A DNA stretch of 64,000 nt, taken from contig JAGMWG010000002.1 in the NCBI GenBank assembly GCA_020744225.1, forward strand, positions 248,001 to 312,000, read 5' to 3'. Below are positions 24,423 to 36,975 of this stretch, in pieces (the first letter of the stretch is position 1; the number at the start of each line of letters is the position of its first letter). Both the position numbers and the translations under genes were made by a program. This DNA comes from Paraphoma chrysanthemicola (Eukaryota; Ascomycota; Dothideomycetes; Pleosporales; Phaeosphaeriaceae). The notes under the pieces were generated by a model, which ran no database searches, was not told the DNA's origin, and saw only the letters and a program-made list of their open reading frames with translations.

Positions 24423-26196
24423 ACGGTCACGTTGTCGCATCGCAGACTTGCGACTCGACCGCACCAGTCTCCACAGCCGCCTACCCGCCTCCGCACTTGT
24501 TCGAGAAGGCCATGCATGACGCTTGTGCAGCCGTTAGTCATGGAATCGGGCTCGGGTCACGAACCAACAGCGCAGGCCCATGCACGCCTTGTTCCCGCGG
24601 CCAGCGTGCGAGATCTGCATACGTGGTCGGTTGGCAGACGCCGGGAGTGCTAAGGAGAGGTAGTTTATTTCCCCGCATTTTCTGGTGTGCGAGATTCCTA
24701 TTTGGGGCTGTTTCTGTTACTTGAGAAGATGCATCGTTGCGGAGAGCGGTACGTAAAGTGCAAGGAGAGAGAGGGGACAGGAGTGCATGGATGGCGTTTG
24801 TGCGCGCAATACCCCCAATGATTTTGAGCATGGCCAATGGAACAAGTACCTCAAGTCACGATGGCAACGTGTCGTGATGAAACGACCAGAACTTCGCTCG
24901 CAGAGTGCCAAGCATCGTGAAGTCTTTGTCGGAGTCAGCTGTGGTGCGACCGATCAAGGTGCGCAAGCCGTCGCGATGTGCAACACCAATTGCAGAAGAT
25001 TGCGACATGTCATGCACGCATTTGTGACAAAGGAGCGGTAAATGAGCTGGCTGAATTAGCTCATTTGACGAGTAATCTACCAAGACCACGGCGTAAGAGA
25101 CGTGTAAGCGCTGCACTGTGCAGGTCCGGTGACAGGTACTGAGTACCTGAGCGCTCGCGACTATTGCGCCTGGACTTCACGATGCTCGACGTCATGCGGA
25201 CCAGCCGGACGGAGACCGAGGGAAAGGAGCAGGATTGCTCAGCTTGACCCAAGCGTCGCACGAGGTCAGGCGGTGCTGAAAGAAGGCAGGAAAACAGGTG
25301 GCGAAGCTGGGGCGCAGAGCGTGTGCAGCGTGTGTACTTGGTACCTGCAGACGCGTGGTCGAGAATAGCAACGCGAACATGAGAATCAGAATTTGCAACA
25401 CCGGATCCCCTCCAGGATCCAGGCACCACGATGCAAATTGCGAAGACATGACGCCAAAGTGCTGAAAACTCTGTCGGCGGGCCGCCTCCACAGGCTGCGT
25501 TGTGGGTGCCGTCGCAGCGCAGAGTTCCAAGGAAGGGGGCGCCCTCCGGCAGGTCAGGCTCATCGATCACGCATTCGCGCGCAATTCCCAGGTGCAAATT
25601 TTCTCATCGTACTGTTTAACGCATCGTGAGTTTCTGTTACCCCCAGGAAACCAATGTTTGGAAATTCTAGCCAGTCGCCGTCGAGGACGACCGTGCGTGC
25701 AGGTCATGCGTGTCGCAGACAAGGCACGTCTGAGTTTTCGATAGCGTAATAGCCTCCTGGGCCAAGGCGGCGTCGCGTACCACCGATCGCTCTTTGTTTG
25801 CGGGCGACGAAGGGGCTGCTGGCCGCATGATCTTGCCATTGCCGTTAACTGGAAAGCGGGTGCCGTTAACTGCAAGGCGCGTTGCTTGGATCATGATGTG
25901 CTTGTGTTTGATGGCGTCGAAATTTCTGGCCAGGGCTTGCGTGAGCACTGCGGAGTCAGGGCTGCTGGACCTGCCTGGCTGACTTGGTATGCACATTCCT
26001 GTCTGCTATATAAGATGACCCCCGGTAGGTGAGAGTGACTTTGATCATCACACCAAGTCTGTTTACCATTCCCGAGCCTACTTACTTGCCACTACTACCC
26101 CGGATTTTCGAGTTCGACATAGTCGCCACTCACATCAACCTCAGCCACACCACCACTATCAACAACTTCTCAACCACACAACAACCACCAAACAAA
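24423..26196. other. Intergenic, no gene seen; includes a 5' leader
   Basis: 1.77 kb without a supportable gene. The frame at minus 25061-25597 has no recognisable content. A TATA element at 26007 marks the start of the next transcript, whose leader is CA/AC-rich (26090-26196) as is common in highly expressed fungal genes. Two near-identical GCCGTTAACTG segments lie around 25843 and 25862. Confidence 0.55.
26007..26014 (+). promoter_or_regulatory. TATA box of the Par32-like gene
   Basis: TATATAAG lies 190 bases upstream of the start codon at 26197. A CA-rich, purine-poor leader follows and ends in CAAAATG, a good fungal start context. This suggests a strong, probably inducible promoter. Confidence 0.55.
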
Positions 26197-26658
26197 ATGC
26201 CTTCCTACCACATCACCGAGCCCCACCCCACTGTTGGCTCTTCCTACATCTACTCTGGTCGCGGCGGTGCCGGAAATGTAACTCGCGTCTCTCCCAAATC
26301 CCTCACCCACGGCCAGAGCGCCTCAGGACCAGCATCTCGCGTCAAGCTCACCCCGCCTCCATCCAATGCCTACTTCGCCTCTGGCCGTGGTGGTGCTGGA
26401 AACATGCACCGCGAGAAGGAACGAGCTATCTTCTCCTTCGATGAGGAGCTCGCCCAGCAGGAGCGCCTGCGATCTCAGCAAGCTCCCGTTTACCACGTCG
26501 GCCGCGGTGGTGCCGGCAACCTTGTCGACGAGATGAAGCCTCGCTCTCAGCGACAGAACAGCCACAGCTCCCAATCCAGCGTCGAGAGCGACAAGGACGG
26601 TGTCAGGCGCAGTGTCGAGTCTGCGTGGCAGCGATTGAGCAGGCAGTTCTCGCACTAA
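26197..26658 (+). CDS. Par32-like GRGGAGN repeat protein (DUF3602)
   Basis: Single exon, 153 residues. Three copies of the motif GRGGAGN (about residues 24-30, 64-70 and 105-111) each follow an aromatic/small residue (YIYSGRGGAGN, YFASGRGGAGN, YHVGRGGAGN). The rest is hydrophilic, Ser/Arg/Gln-rich and probably disordered, with an amphipathic end (SAWQRLSRQFSH). This is the DUF3602 family. The best studied member is yeast Par32, a TORC1-regulated phosphoprotein that inhibits the Mep ammonium transporters; other members resemble PAR proteins of unknown role. Transfer of that function here is inference. The strong-looking TATA and leader suggest nutrient or stress control. Confidence 0.85.
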   Translation: MPSYHITEPHPTVGSSYIYSGRGGAGNVTRVSPKSLTHGQSASGPASRVKLTPPPSNAYFASGRGGAGNMHREKERAIFSFDEELAQQERLRSQQAPVYHVGRGGAGNLVDEMKPRSQRQNSHSSQSSVESDKDGVRRSVESAWQRLSRQFSH

Positions 26659-27663
26659 GCCTGTCTCGTTCCAGCCAGCATTCAACATCTTCACTTCACC
26701 ACAACTTTATTAAGGGCATGAGAGCTGGTTCTTGATTCTCTCTACCCAACCATCAAGCATTTACACCATCATCATCATCAGCACGGCGTTTCCGGATCAA
26801 TCACATCCAACCATCTCCATTGTACCATCAAGCCAACATCAACAATAAAAGTTTTCGAATTTTCCTTTACATAGCGACATACCACACAACCATCGAGGAG
26901 CTCAGGAGCACTCTCCGGGAAAAAGTACTTTGATATGATACCCGGAACAGCACCTGATCTCGCGAGAGAGGGCATTTTTTCTTTATATACCCCGGCCCTC
27001 TGTGGCAGATGGGAATGAACGAGTAGTTAATACCAATACCAATCAACACTTCAAACAAACATATTTTCCACAATTCTTGTGCGTGCCTTGCCTGGTGACT
27101 TTGTGAGACTTTACGGGAGCTGTTTAGCCTCTCCTGGGCATTGTGTCACGCTAGTGAACGGCTCCCGTGAGAAAATCAAGTTCTGGCCAATCCATCATCG
27201 TGCTTCGGTCCGCCGCAGATTTCATCTGTCCGTTGTTGCCGCTCTTCTGATCGATCCATGACGGTACCTGAATGCTATGCAGGCGACCATTGGGAACCTC
27301 ACACATCCAAGTTTTCGTTCAATGCGCTAAGTCGTTCTCTTGTGTTCGAGCACGCTTGATGATTTACTCACCAGCGCATCCACAAGCCTCCCATGGCAGC
27401 TGCTTGCAAATATCCGACATCACAGGGTTGCGCCTCACAATTTTGAACCTCACGATGTTGAAAACTTGAGTACAATAAGCGTACGAGGCTAATGAAGGCG
27501 GGGCGCTGCGCTATCTCGAAGCGCGATCGTCTTCGGGTAGCTTCCTAAAGATGACGTCGCAGATCAACATCGCAAGTCGGCTATGAAGATAAATAATGCT
27601 TGCGAAAGACATCAAAGTTCGTCAGATGTACCATTCGTCCTTTTTCCTACATTCAAGCCGAAG
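26659..27663. other. Intergenic, no gene seen
   Basis: Holds the 3' end of the Par32-like gene (with CATCATCATCATCA repeats near 26766) and the promoter of the hydrolase gene. No supportable open frame. Confidence 0.6.
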
Positions 27664-28868
27664 ATGCGACTATCAAATTTACTGCTCCCAGCTTTCGCCT
27701 GCCTTCACCTCACCTCCGCCCAAAATGCATCCATGTCAATGCCCTCCGGCGGAACCCTAATTCCAGCCGGGCAAACCAACTACTCCGGTAATATCCAGCC
27801 CATACCATGGAGTACACGTCCAGAAGTCTACGACAACAACGGCAACGCCGTGCGCCACGGACGTGCACGCCTAAACAACATTCGCATGCACTATTACACG
27901 ACAGGATCTGGTCCGCCATTACTCCTGGTCCACGGCACGCCCAAGACGAATTACTATTGGTACAAGCTTGTCCCGCTGCTCTCTCCATACTTCACCATTG
28001 TAGCGCCTGATTTGAGAGGATTTGGCTACACAGACAAGCCAGGTGCCGAAATAGGATACAACAGTTCTGCAAACGCACAAGATTTGGCAAACCTGATGAC
28101 CATGTTAGGATATGAGCAGTTTCATGTCCATGGGGAAGATCGTAAGTCTATCCGCATCATCTTCCGCGCGGAATGCAATTTATCAAGCACACCCCACTGA
28201 AGCGAGCAGGCGGAGCTGAATTTGCATACGTCCTCGCAGCATCGTACCGATCACGCGTGTTGACCCTATCATTTGGTGAAATGCTCCTGTCTGGGTTCGG
28301 CTTGGACAAGTATGCGCAGTTCACCGAGTCGAACGTCATGGCGCAGTACAAAGGCACAGGAGTGTGGCTTTGGCATATTCCTTTCTTCTACATGGCCAAT
28401 GTTCCCGAGATGTTGATCCAAGGTAAAGAGACAGAGTTCTGGTCGTTCTTCATGGAAAGCGAATGCTATAACCCCATCGCACTGAGCCGCGAGGCAGTCA
28501 CGGAATGGACCGATGTGGCGAAGAGTCCTGGTGGGTTGCGAGGTATATTGGAGACGTATCGGGCGGGCTTGGTGAATGGTATGTTCAGGTCAACTGTGCG
28601 CTCGCGGAGTCGTGCTGAAGTCGTTCTAGGACAAATCAATCGCATGCTCATGCAGCAAAAGCTCACATTACCCGTCATGACCATTGGATCGCCGGAGTTC
28701 TTTGGCGCTCTTGTGCGACCAGAGATGCTCTTGGTGGCAAACAGCGTGGAGCGCAGTTATATCTTCGAGGAGTGCGGGCATAGTCTTGCTTTGGAGGCCG
28801 AAGTACGTCTTGCAGATGCGCTGAAGGGGTTTATGCTCGGGCGTAACAGTACGACTACTCGCAAGTAG
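27664..28868 (+). CDS. Secreted alpha/beta hydrolase, haloacetate-dehalogenase-like
   Basis: Spliced model join(27664..28141,28210..28868), 378 residues. The start at 27664 gives a signal peptide (MRLSNLLLPAFACLHLTSA, cut before QNAS); an upstream in-frame Met would bury it. Family motifs follow: LLLVHGTPKTNYYWYK (oxyanion region), IVAPDLRGFGYTDKPG, and HGEDRGAEFAYVLAA, where Asp is the expected nucleophile; the intron splits the Arg codon after it. The catalytic His is in ECGHSLALEAE near the end. This order matches fluoro/haloacetate dehalogenases and related epoxide hydrolases, which use an Asp nucleophile and an ester intermediate. The usual His before the nucleophile (GHD) is Glu here. 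The natural substrate is not predictable. Confidence 0.85.
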
Positions 28869-31542
28869 CTTTAAGTGTTTGAAAGAGAAAGTCCTCTACG
28901 TTGACTTGAGATGATAGGGCATATTGCAGTCGTAATACCCATTCACAGGAGGAATAAAACCTCTCAGGGGTTTCACCCTCCGAGAACCGTGATGTATCGA
29001 CCTTCAATCCCATTCGACTTTTTGGAGCACGACCTCAACTCGTAAAAGAGGGCAATTATCTAACTTGATATATCCCGGGTCATGATGTGACAGATATGGA
29101 TGAACGATAGCTAGTAGAAATACCAAACAATATCTCCACAATACTCATGGCCCTTGTGCTTGCCTTAAAACTAGTGACTTCCCATGACTTCACCATACTT
29201 GAATGACCAAGTTCCTCTCCGACCGCACCCACCGCTCAATGAAACTTCCCATCCCATCCTTGCAACCCCCAACCCACCTTCAAAACAACTTGGCTAAAAG
29301 TTTCATCCTCCTCCCCACCCCCTGATGCTCGGACACTCAGATCCAGATCTCCGCCCTAGACCATGCCAAGCCAATGCAGCAGACTTGGCGCGCAGTATTG
29401 ATCCGCGCGCTTGGCTGGCGATCGTGTTTGATGAGATGTGGGCGATCGGGCTTGGCTTTGTCTGGGGTGATCGACGTGCAATGTGAAATGATATTGGGTT
29501 TGACGAGGGTTTGGGCAAAGGGGTGTGGGGGAAGATGAATCGGTGGTCCATGTATTGAAGTGAAGGAAGCGTGCAATTTGATTTTGAAGTCAAACACTAT
29601 CATGAGAAACAGGTTGCTTTGAAGAGTGGTAAGATGACATTGCGGATTTTTCAAGCTATCATTATTCCCTCAAACACCGACAGAGTGTCAGCAGGCGCGT
29701 GTTTGCGTCATTGGTGTTGTTGGTCGTGGGTTTTGGTGCGGCTGTCGATATAGTCCAGGTGGGAGTGCCTTTTGGTACGGGCCATCGTGATACTGACTGG
29801 GTATAGCCGAGTCGCGAAAGGTGGTTGCCAGATATTTGAGTTTCTGATGAGACCGTCATCATCCTCACATGGCAGATATCCTAATCTCTGCTACAGAAGG
29901 AATCGACGTTGCCCTCGGACGCGCTCTGCCCCCTCCATCGCCACCCAGATAGCGACTCCCTTGCTGCTTTTTTCTCACCAACCTTGAGGGTGCGCTCCTG
30001 TGTGGTAGCTCCATCATCTCTCTCTCCAAAGCTCACATTCTCGACCAGGATACACCGCAAACACATTGTCTACGCTACACGATCATTCGGACAGCTCATC
30101 ACCATGTACACGTACAGATGGTGATTCACCCGTTTATTCGCATGGCATCAAACTTTCTTGACCAGGATGCTAATCCGTCGTTGCAGCGACTTGTGCATGA
30201 CACCAGCCATCATATACCCGTCATCGAGACGAATGTTGATGAGTTCCCAGACCACGATGTGAACGAAATAGTAGCATTTGCCGCACACGCGACTCGCGAA
30301 CAGGCTTTTACAGGCTCAACCTGTACGTGAGACAGCTCGTTTATCGGGACCACAGTGTTGCCCACCGATCTTGAAGATGCTGCCTGGTACGTAAAGCAGG
30401 ACGTTGCGAAGTACGTGAAGCCGGATGCTGCCAATCATAACAACACTGACGCACTTCTGATCAAAGACTTATCGATCCTCGTCTATTACAGCCTTCCGCC
30501 CATACTTAGCTTTTCTCCGACCGCCTTACCATCGATCTATGGGCTGAGTATGTCGCAACATATCTTGTCGCCCAGCAAGTAGTAGCAGAGTGCCCAGAGA
30601 GTTCACGCGCGACTCCGGTCACCTTGACAATCAGCGCCACATCCAGAGAACTTCATCGGAATTATGCGCTTTCCTCTGAGATGCAGCTTTGCCAATAACC
30701 ACTGGGTGTAGGTGTTACTTTCGGAGCGAGATGTATTCCTTTACGCAACCTTCGACTGAGTGTATTCATCTCCTCGGCACGCAGTGCGAAAAGCAACAAT
30801 CGGCTTCTACGTAAAGACAACAAGTTTTCAAAAGGCGCGTACATACGTAAGCAGTGCTTGTTGCTAATACTTGCCGCTCATTTTAGTGGCGCAAGAACTC
30901 GGTTGATAACAGGCCCGAGTATACCTGAAACCAGCTGGCACACATAGAGCCATATATCCTCTGCGTAGTATTGTGATAGAAACACAATGTAGGAAAATCT
31001 CCTGAAGATCTCCAGGCCTCTGTAATTATAGGAGTTCGCATTCATTAGTTTGCAATCGATGAGCTCGAACGCGGACGAATTGTTATGGCACCTAGTGACG
31101 ATATTTGGTTCTATATACAGCAGATGCAAGTGGGAGCAATATGTAGCGGCTGACCATGAAATGCTCTAGATTGCAGACGGTAAACCTGCCCCGACGTTGC
31201 TGCCTTCTGGTACCAATGTCGAAACCCTGATTACGGCTTGATTCTAGTTTACTTCCAGATTCAATTGGGTTTGGTATTGTGTCAGACCATGCTTTCTTTC
31301 TTGTCACAAGAGAACAATTCCAGTGAAATAAGATACATATCAATGACTTTTTGCAATTCACACTGTCTACGGTATCAAGCCTCCAAAAGACCAATCTTGC
31401 TTGTATGATGTGCCAAGTCCATGCGCCAATCGCAGATGCAGGCTATGAAAGCAGCCGTGAGCTCAAGCGAGAAAAAGTAACTATCAATACACATGCTGAA
31501 CACGAACGCTCACGCTTTACGCAGCAGTACTTCGTTTTTGTC
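28869..31542. other. Long intergenic stretch with one doubtful small gene
   Basis: 2.67 kb between the hydrolase gene and the 3' end of SPT6. Apart from the doubtful gene at 30142-30582 I see no coding region. The part 28990-29160 is relatively AT-rich. Confidence 0.5.
30142..30582 (+). CDS. Doubtful small hypothetical protein
   Basis: Two open frames, 30142-30327 and about 30361-30582, look coding-like (VIETNVDEFPDHDVNEIVAF; TDLEDAAWYVKQDVAKYV) and would join in frame if a GTACGT...CACAG segment of only 33 bases were an intron. That is shorter than every other intron in the window (46 or more), so the model is weak. It may be a real small gene with a mis-seen structure, or a decayed one. 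There is no signal peptide or known domain. Confidence 0.2.
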
Positions 31543-34500
31543 TTACCGCCGTGGAATCGCACCGCCTCCTGCCGCCCTGGCAGCCGCACCACTCTGTATG
31601 AACATCTTGAATCCGTTCTTCAGCGTCATCATGTCGCCGTACTTGGAACCGCGCATCTCAAAATTGCCGGGCTGGACCTTGAATGGCCAAGCTCCCTTGG
31701 GCTTCTCGTGGCCGAGCTGGAAGCAGAGCCAGAAGTGGCCGGGGTAGCGGGGCATACTGCAGAAGGCGTACATGGATCGGTTGGGGTTGGCTTTGCAGTA
31801 TGTTTCGAGCCATTGTTCTGGTGGATACATTAGTGCTTGATACGAGAGTGACGGGAGGTGAGGAACTTACCTGTTTCTTCCTTTGTGCCGGTCTGGAAGC
31901 GCTCGTCTCGGGTTAGTTCTGTGACTTTGCGCGCCATGGCCTCGATGTGGTTGACGATCAGCTCGTCGAGATCGGTGTATGTTGTTTTGCCAATCTTCAA
32001 CTGCTTGCCGAGCGAGAACTGGTTGGGCTTGTTCATCTCGAGAATATCGAGATGCTGGTATGCGTTGTTGCCGACCTTCCAGGTGACGACCAAATGGTCG
32101 AAACCCTTTGATGATGGACGAATAACAAGCTCGCCAACTTCTTTGCTGCCAAGGTACTCCTCAGCTTGTATCGCGCTGAAGGAGAAGAAGAGTGGGTGAT
32201 TGACGACACGATTGGGACGACCGGACGCGACTTCTTTTTCTTTCTCAGCAGCCTTCTTATCTGCCGCCTCCTGCGCATCATCCCATTCGCCAGCGACTCT
32301 ACTGTTGGGTCGAGGTACTTGCTTTCGAATGAGATCTTCTCGGAATGTGAGCTGTGCAGTGAAGGCCTTGCGGTTGAGGAAAAGAATGCGACCACGAACG
32401 ACCTGATGCGGCTGGTACACATGGCGAGGCTCTTGTCCGCCGCTTCCAACGCCTTCAGGGAATTCCGACTCAGAGACACCACCTTCGACGCCGCACTCGA
32501 GCTTGCACTCGATGTGATCGGGGAAGGTACGCCTGATCGTGGTTGGCACAACCATATTCTCGTACAGTGTCTCTTCGGTCTCTCCTGTAAGCATAGTGAA
32601 GATTTCGTTGGTGCTCATCTGAAGGAAGAGTTGTCGGATCTCTTCGTACGGGTTCTCCAGCTCAGCTCGAATCGTTTCAAGAGTCGCACGCTTGCGTTGG
32701 CCAAAGTTCCTCTCGATTTCGACCGCGTAGTCTTCGAGAGCCAGGTCGTTGACCAGATCTGTAGTGTCCTCTCGGACCATCTTTCGAATGACTGCACTGG
32801 GACCGCCTTCATCAACCTCAGCCTTGACGTCTTCCTCATCCATATTCAGCGCATCTGCCACCATCTTGCGCGCCAGATCGTAGTCCTCGGGATGCACACG
32901 AGTGAAGTCGAGATAATCCGAAGATTCTTCGCTAGAGTCGTACGGAATGTATAGGAAGCTGGCGCAGTTCTGATGTACCTTGGGGCCCATAGCCGCCTTG
33001 AGGTCACGCGAGCTATTTTCTGATACACCGAGAAGGTCGAAGCGGGACAAGATCTCGTCGCCGTTGGCCTGGATGGCCTTGACAAGCCTGTCTGCCTTAC
33101 GCGGCCCAAGACCGCACACATAAGGCAGTAGCTTGCCCATGTATTTGTCGTCATACGACTCTGGCAAATCTATACCTACCAAGTTTACCATGTCGACCAT
33201 GGCAGTCTCCAGACGGTCGTAGAGCTTCTCTTGGGGAATGAGGGTTTGATTCGGAATGAACGGCAGCGAGACGATATCTTTCCCGAGTGATGCGTACTCG
33301 GCCAGCGGGTTTTGCAGGTACCTTGCGAGAGCTACGCAGTAACGCGTAAGTGGGGGATACTTGGGAAACTCTGCTGCTGCTCGACCACTGTTGTAGTAGA
33401 GGCGCGCAACTTCATCGTTGACCATGATGACTTCCAGCGGATCGCTCCGCTCCATATCGGAAGCCTCGTCTTCGAAAGCAGGACCAGTCAAGCCGTTTTG
33501 TTGGATGATCTCTTGCACGTCTTTGTAGAGTTTTCGCGTCTCCACAGACCATCCACTGATACCGATCACGTCGGGTCGCCGGCGCTGTGCAACCTCGACG
33601 AACTTGGCAATGTCTTGACCATCTGGGATTCCTCGATCTTGATTCCCTAGTCTGAATTCCACCAATTTGCCGTGTTCCAGCACACGACCATCGTTCTCCA
33701 CGTATGCCCAAAGGATAGCATCGCCGCGCTGGCCCTGTCCATTGGACAAGCAAAGTACGTTGGGTACCGAGCCAAGTGGAGCGGATTTCAGCTTGAACGG
33801 CGCTTGATCAAGCCTGTTGTAGTAATTCTCCCTGGCGCGGCTAGCAAGTTCGTCTTCGCATCGTCCACGTAAGGTTTCCTTCACGCCGTTTGCGATAATT
33901 TTCTGAAGCTTGTCCAACGCTTCGTCCAGCATCTCTCGACGTAAACTGTTCCAAGAGTCCGAGACCTCGCTGACATTGTCGGAGACAATCTTTTCATGTA
34001 GTCGCCTTCTGAAGTCCGCAAAATTTGCCATCGAGATCCGGACGTGGACGAGACCTTCGTGTTCGGCTTTGAGCATCTTGAGAAAGAGATCAGGCCGTCC
34101 ACTGAGATCCATGAAAGTCTGACGCCGGAGGTACTTGAATTCGTAGTATGGATGATCCTCGGTAATCTTCCGCGCGCCCTTGTCTGTACGAATGCAGTCA
34201 ATTTGCGCATTCTGGTAGAAACTCCCTCGCATGAATCTTCGTAGTCGAGGGCTCATGTGTAGATCTTGCACGAAGAGAAGCTTGGCAGACCGAAGTAGAG
34301 TAACGCCGGTTTCGGGTGGATCAGCTAACTGCTCAGCGAACTCCTGTACCTGGAATGGTGGATCCTCTACCACCTGGGCGCCTCTACTTGTACCTTCAGC
34401 TTTTTTCGCAAAGTCGTCCGGTGTGATGCCAATGGCCTGGACGAATTGGAGCGCCCTTCCAGTTCGGAGTTTATCGTAGAAGCTTCGAGCGTTGTTTGCG

Positions 34501-35947
34501 CGCTTTTGTGTCCCATTTGTTTCTTGTCGCACTTCATTGATCTCTTGCGAGTAGCGATAATGCAAGTAGTCTTGCAATTCCTGAATCTCTTCAATAGTAA
34601 TGGCCTTGGATGTAAGGTCTTCGATCTCAGCGTCGATAATTTCAGGATGTACGGCTCGCATGTTGTCATAGTTTTGTCGCAGCGCGTCTCGCTTTTCGGC
34701 GAAAGCCCTGAATTTGAGGTCCAGCTCGAACACCTCCCACAGATCACTCTGGTTCAAAAGACGCTCAGGGCGCGCATCCAAGGGAGGCGGATTGTCGGGA
34801 TCGTCTTCTTGGTCATTATCTCCAGGGGCATGGATGAGATAATCTTTCCGGTGGTTGAAGATGAAGGGGACTTCGTAGTCTTCGATGTTCAAGAACTCTA
34901 GGACCTTGTGCACCGCCTTCTGGAATGGTCCATGGAAGTAGCCTTGCAGACCTTTCTTCGGCCAGAGCAGCGTGGTGATCCATTGGGCCTCCTCACCCAG
35001 TCGTTCTTGCATGTCTTCGGGGGTTAGTTCCAGCTCCTTGAAGGGCTTGCGAGCCAGCTGGAGACGCTCGGGAACGTCGGTCTCGCGAATGATGTTATCC
35101 TCATCTGTCAACATGCGCTCCTGTAGCTGCGATGGCTCGAAGACGTCCTTGAGTTGAAGCTCCCGACCTTCACCAGCCTGCTCCTCCTCTTCCGCCTCTT
35201 GCATGTCCAGTGCCCAGTCATAGTCTGTGCCGTCGCCGAAAGCAGCCCGGTAGTCTTCCTCGGCTCCCTCGTCAAGGCCTGCAGCCTGCAATCCCTGTGT
35301 GATCAAGTTTATGCCTGGCTGCGTGACGTCGCGGTCGTCTTCGATCTCGTCCTCGAATTGCTCGTCCTCGATGAAGTCGTCGAATTCGTTCATGCCAACT
35401 CTTCGCGGTTCGTCGATGTCCTCGTTCGCTTCATCGTCGGAGAAGATGTCGTCGACGCCGCGAGCCCGCACGCGCTCCTTATGGCCGCGCTTTAGTCGTT
35501 TGAACCTGGACTTAGGAGTCGTCAGCATGAAGGTGAATCAGCTTCAGCTTGAAAGTTGTTACCTGTGTCTCATCGGGGCGCTCGACTTCGACACCGATCA
35601 AATCCAAGTCTTCGTCGTCGAGCGCCTCATCGACTTCGCGATTCTTGCGCTTCTTCCTGCGGCGTCGCTTGCGCTCTGCCTCCTCATCTTCCTCTTCTTC
35701 ATCGACAACAAATCCTGCGCCTTCCTGTTGTATCGTTAGCGACTAGTCGCGCCTGGCCAGAAATTATTAAGCTTGCCTGTGCCAGGAGCTCATCATCGTC
35801 CTCGTCTTCCTCCTCGCTGGAGTCCTCGATTCCATTGGCGCCATTTGTCTTCTTGGGCCGAGCCTCGCCCGTCTCGTCATCAAAGTCCTCGTCCTCCTCC
35901 TCGCTGCCGAGCTCGGCGGCTGTGTCAAAGAAGTCTCTCGTAGACAT
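31543..35947 (-). CDS. Transcription elongation factor Spt6
   Basis: Spliced model complement(join(31543..31817,31871..35510,35563..35724,35777..35947)), 1415 residues, normal for the family. The N-terminus is highly acidic (GSEEEDEDFDDETGEA), followed by a basic patch (ERKRRRRKKRKNRE). The core has the helix-turn-helix and YqgF-like domains and the HhH region (LPYVCGLGPRKADRLVKAIQ). An S1 domain lies at about 1100-1180 (VVRGRILFLNRKAFTAQLTF) and tandem SH2 domains from about 1216 to the end (GELVIRPSSKGFDHLVVTW; HFWLCFQLGHEKPKGAWPF). Spt6 is an H3-H4 chaperone that travels with RNA polymerase II. Intron 1 uses a GC donor (see its entry). A divergent promoter is shared with the MAPKK gene. 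Confidence 0.97.
35725..35776 (-). other. GC-AG intron in SPT6
   Basis: 52 bases, running 35776 to 35725 on the minus strand. It starts GCAAGC after CACAG, has GCTAAC as branch site, and ends ACAG. Splicing joins ELLAQ to EGAGFVVDEEEE in phase 0; reading through gives a stop. No GT donor is available nearby. Confidence 0.85.
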
Positions 35948-36975
35948 ATTTTGTTGGACAAAGGAAACGCGTGTCGCGCTCAGCTCTGGTCGACGGGGCG
36001 GTCGCGCGGAGCTCGGGGCGGCGATGGCGCGGATGGGAATTCGATCGGGAGGCGCTGACAAGTAAGAGAGAAGAAGAGAAAACAAGGAGAGAGTAGAAAA
36101 AGTGAAGGCCTCCCAAGGCTTCATGAACGATCGGACCCTACGGGCGTACGTTTGGCCGACCCGCAAACACGTGACTCGGCGCGCTGTGACGGGAGATCCC
36201 TGCAGCCATGCTTCACAAGCACGGGTGGACCTGCAATGAACTAGCGTTCCTCAGCAACCTCATGGCAAGATAAGTTATATGCACATATGCTGGAGGCCTC
36301 AAGAATCGAGATACTTGATAATACTTTCGCTTATGTATGTCTACGGGCGGACAGCACGTCCTTGCAAATATGCGGTTGTGTAGTGAAGCATAGTGCGATG
36401 GCTATGCAAGCCTGAAACCTCCTGAGCGCGGCAACAATCTTTCGTCCTCTTCACTGTGAAAGAGACAATTGATTGCCACGACACTCAAGTCACCGTCTCC
36501 CGCACGCCAGTCAGCTCGCCTATTCTTAGCCGGCGTGCAGCCTTGCAGAGTCTGTTTGGACGCCGCTGCATGCGCACCCCACCAACCCTGAACGCGCCCC
36601 ACTAGAAGTGCCCGACTTCACGCTGCACTCCTGAGCTGTCTTGCTCGCAACTCACACCCAAGACACCGCCCTTTGTACCCTATCGCGTGTACCCCAATCA
36701 AGCCCTGCTGTCTTCGACGTCGAGCACCGACTACTGTACGCTCCCCAAACAGGCAGTCCAATAGACGCTGTCCTCTTTTAGGAGTCCTGCCGTGATTGGC
36801 GTGCCATCGTCGACCCATCTTCGGGCGGCAAACTCGAAACGAAGGGCAGCGCTGCCTTGCGCTCGTCACCATCTCTCACCCAGCAGGGCAGCTTGCTTTT
36901 GCACTTTGCACCACCCGTCCACGTAGAGCCCTCCCTATACACGACGTCTGACAGCACCGAGCGCATACCGCAACC
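35948..36975. other. Divergent promoter region, SPT6 and STE7
   Basis: 1 kb between the two start codons. Pyrimidine-rich tracts (for example TCTTCTCTCTTACTTGTC on the minus strand, near 36060) lie just upstream of SPT6. The last 300 bases before the MAPKK start are C/T-rich leader-like DNA. No gene seen. Confidence 0.6.

Noticed and set aside
24423..26000. Additional genes downstream of ARP1
   Set aside because: Several 70-180-codon frames exist on both strands but overlap heavily and contain nothing recognisable.
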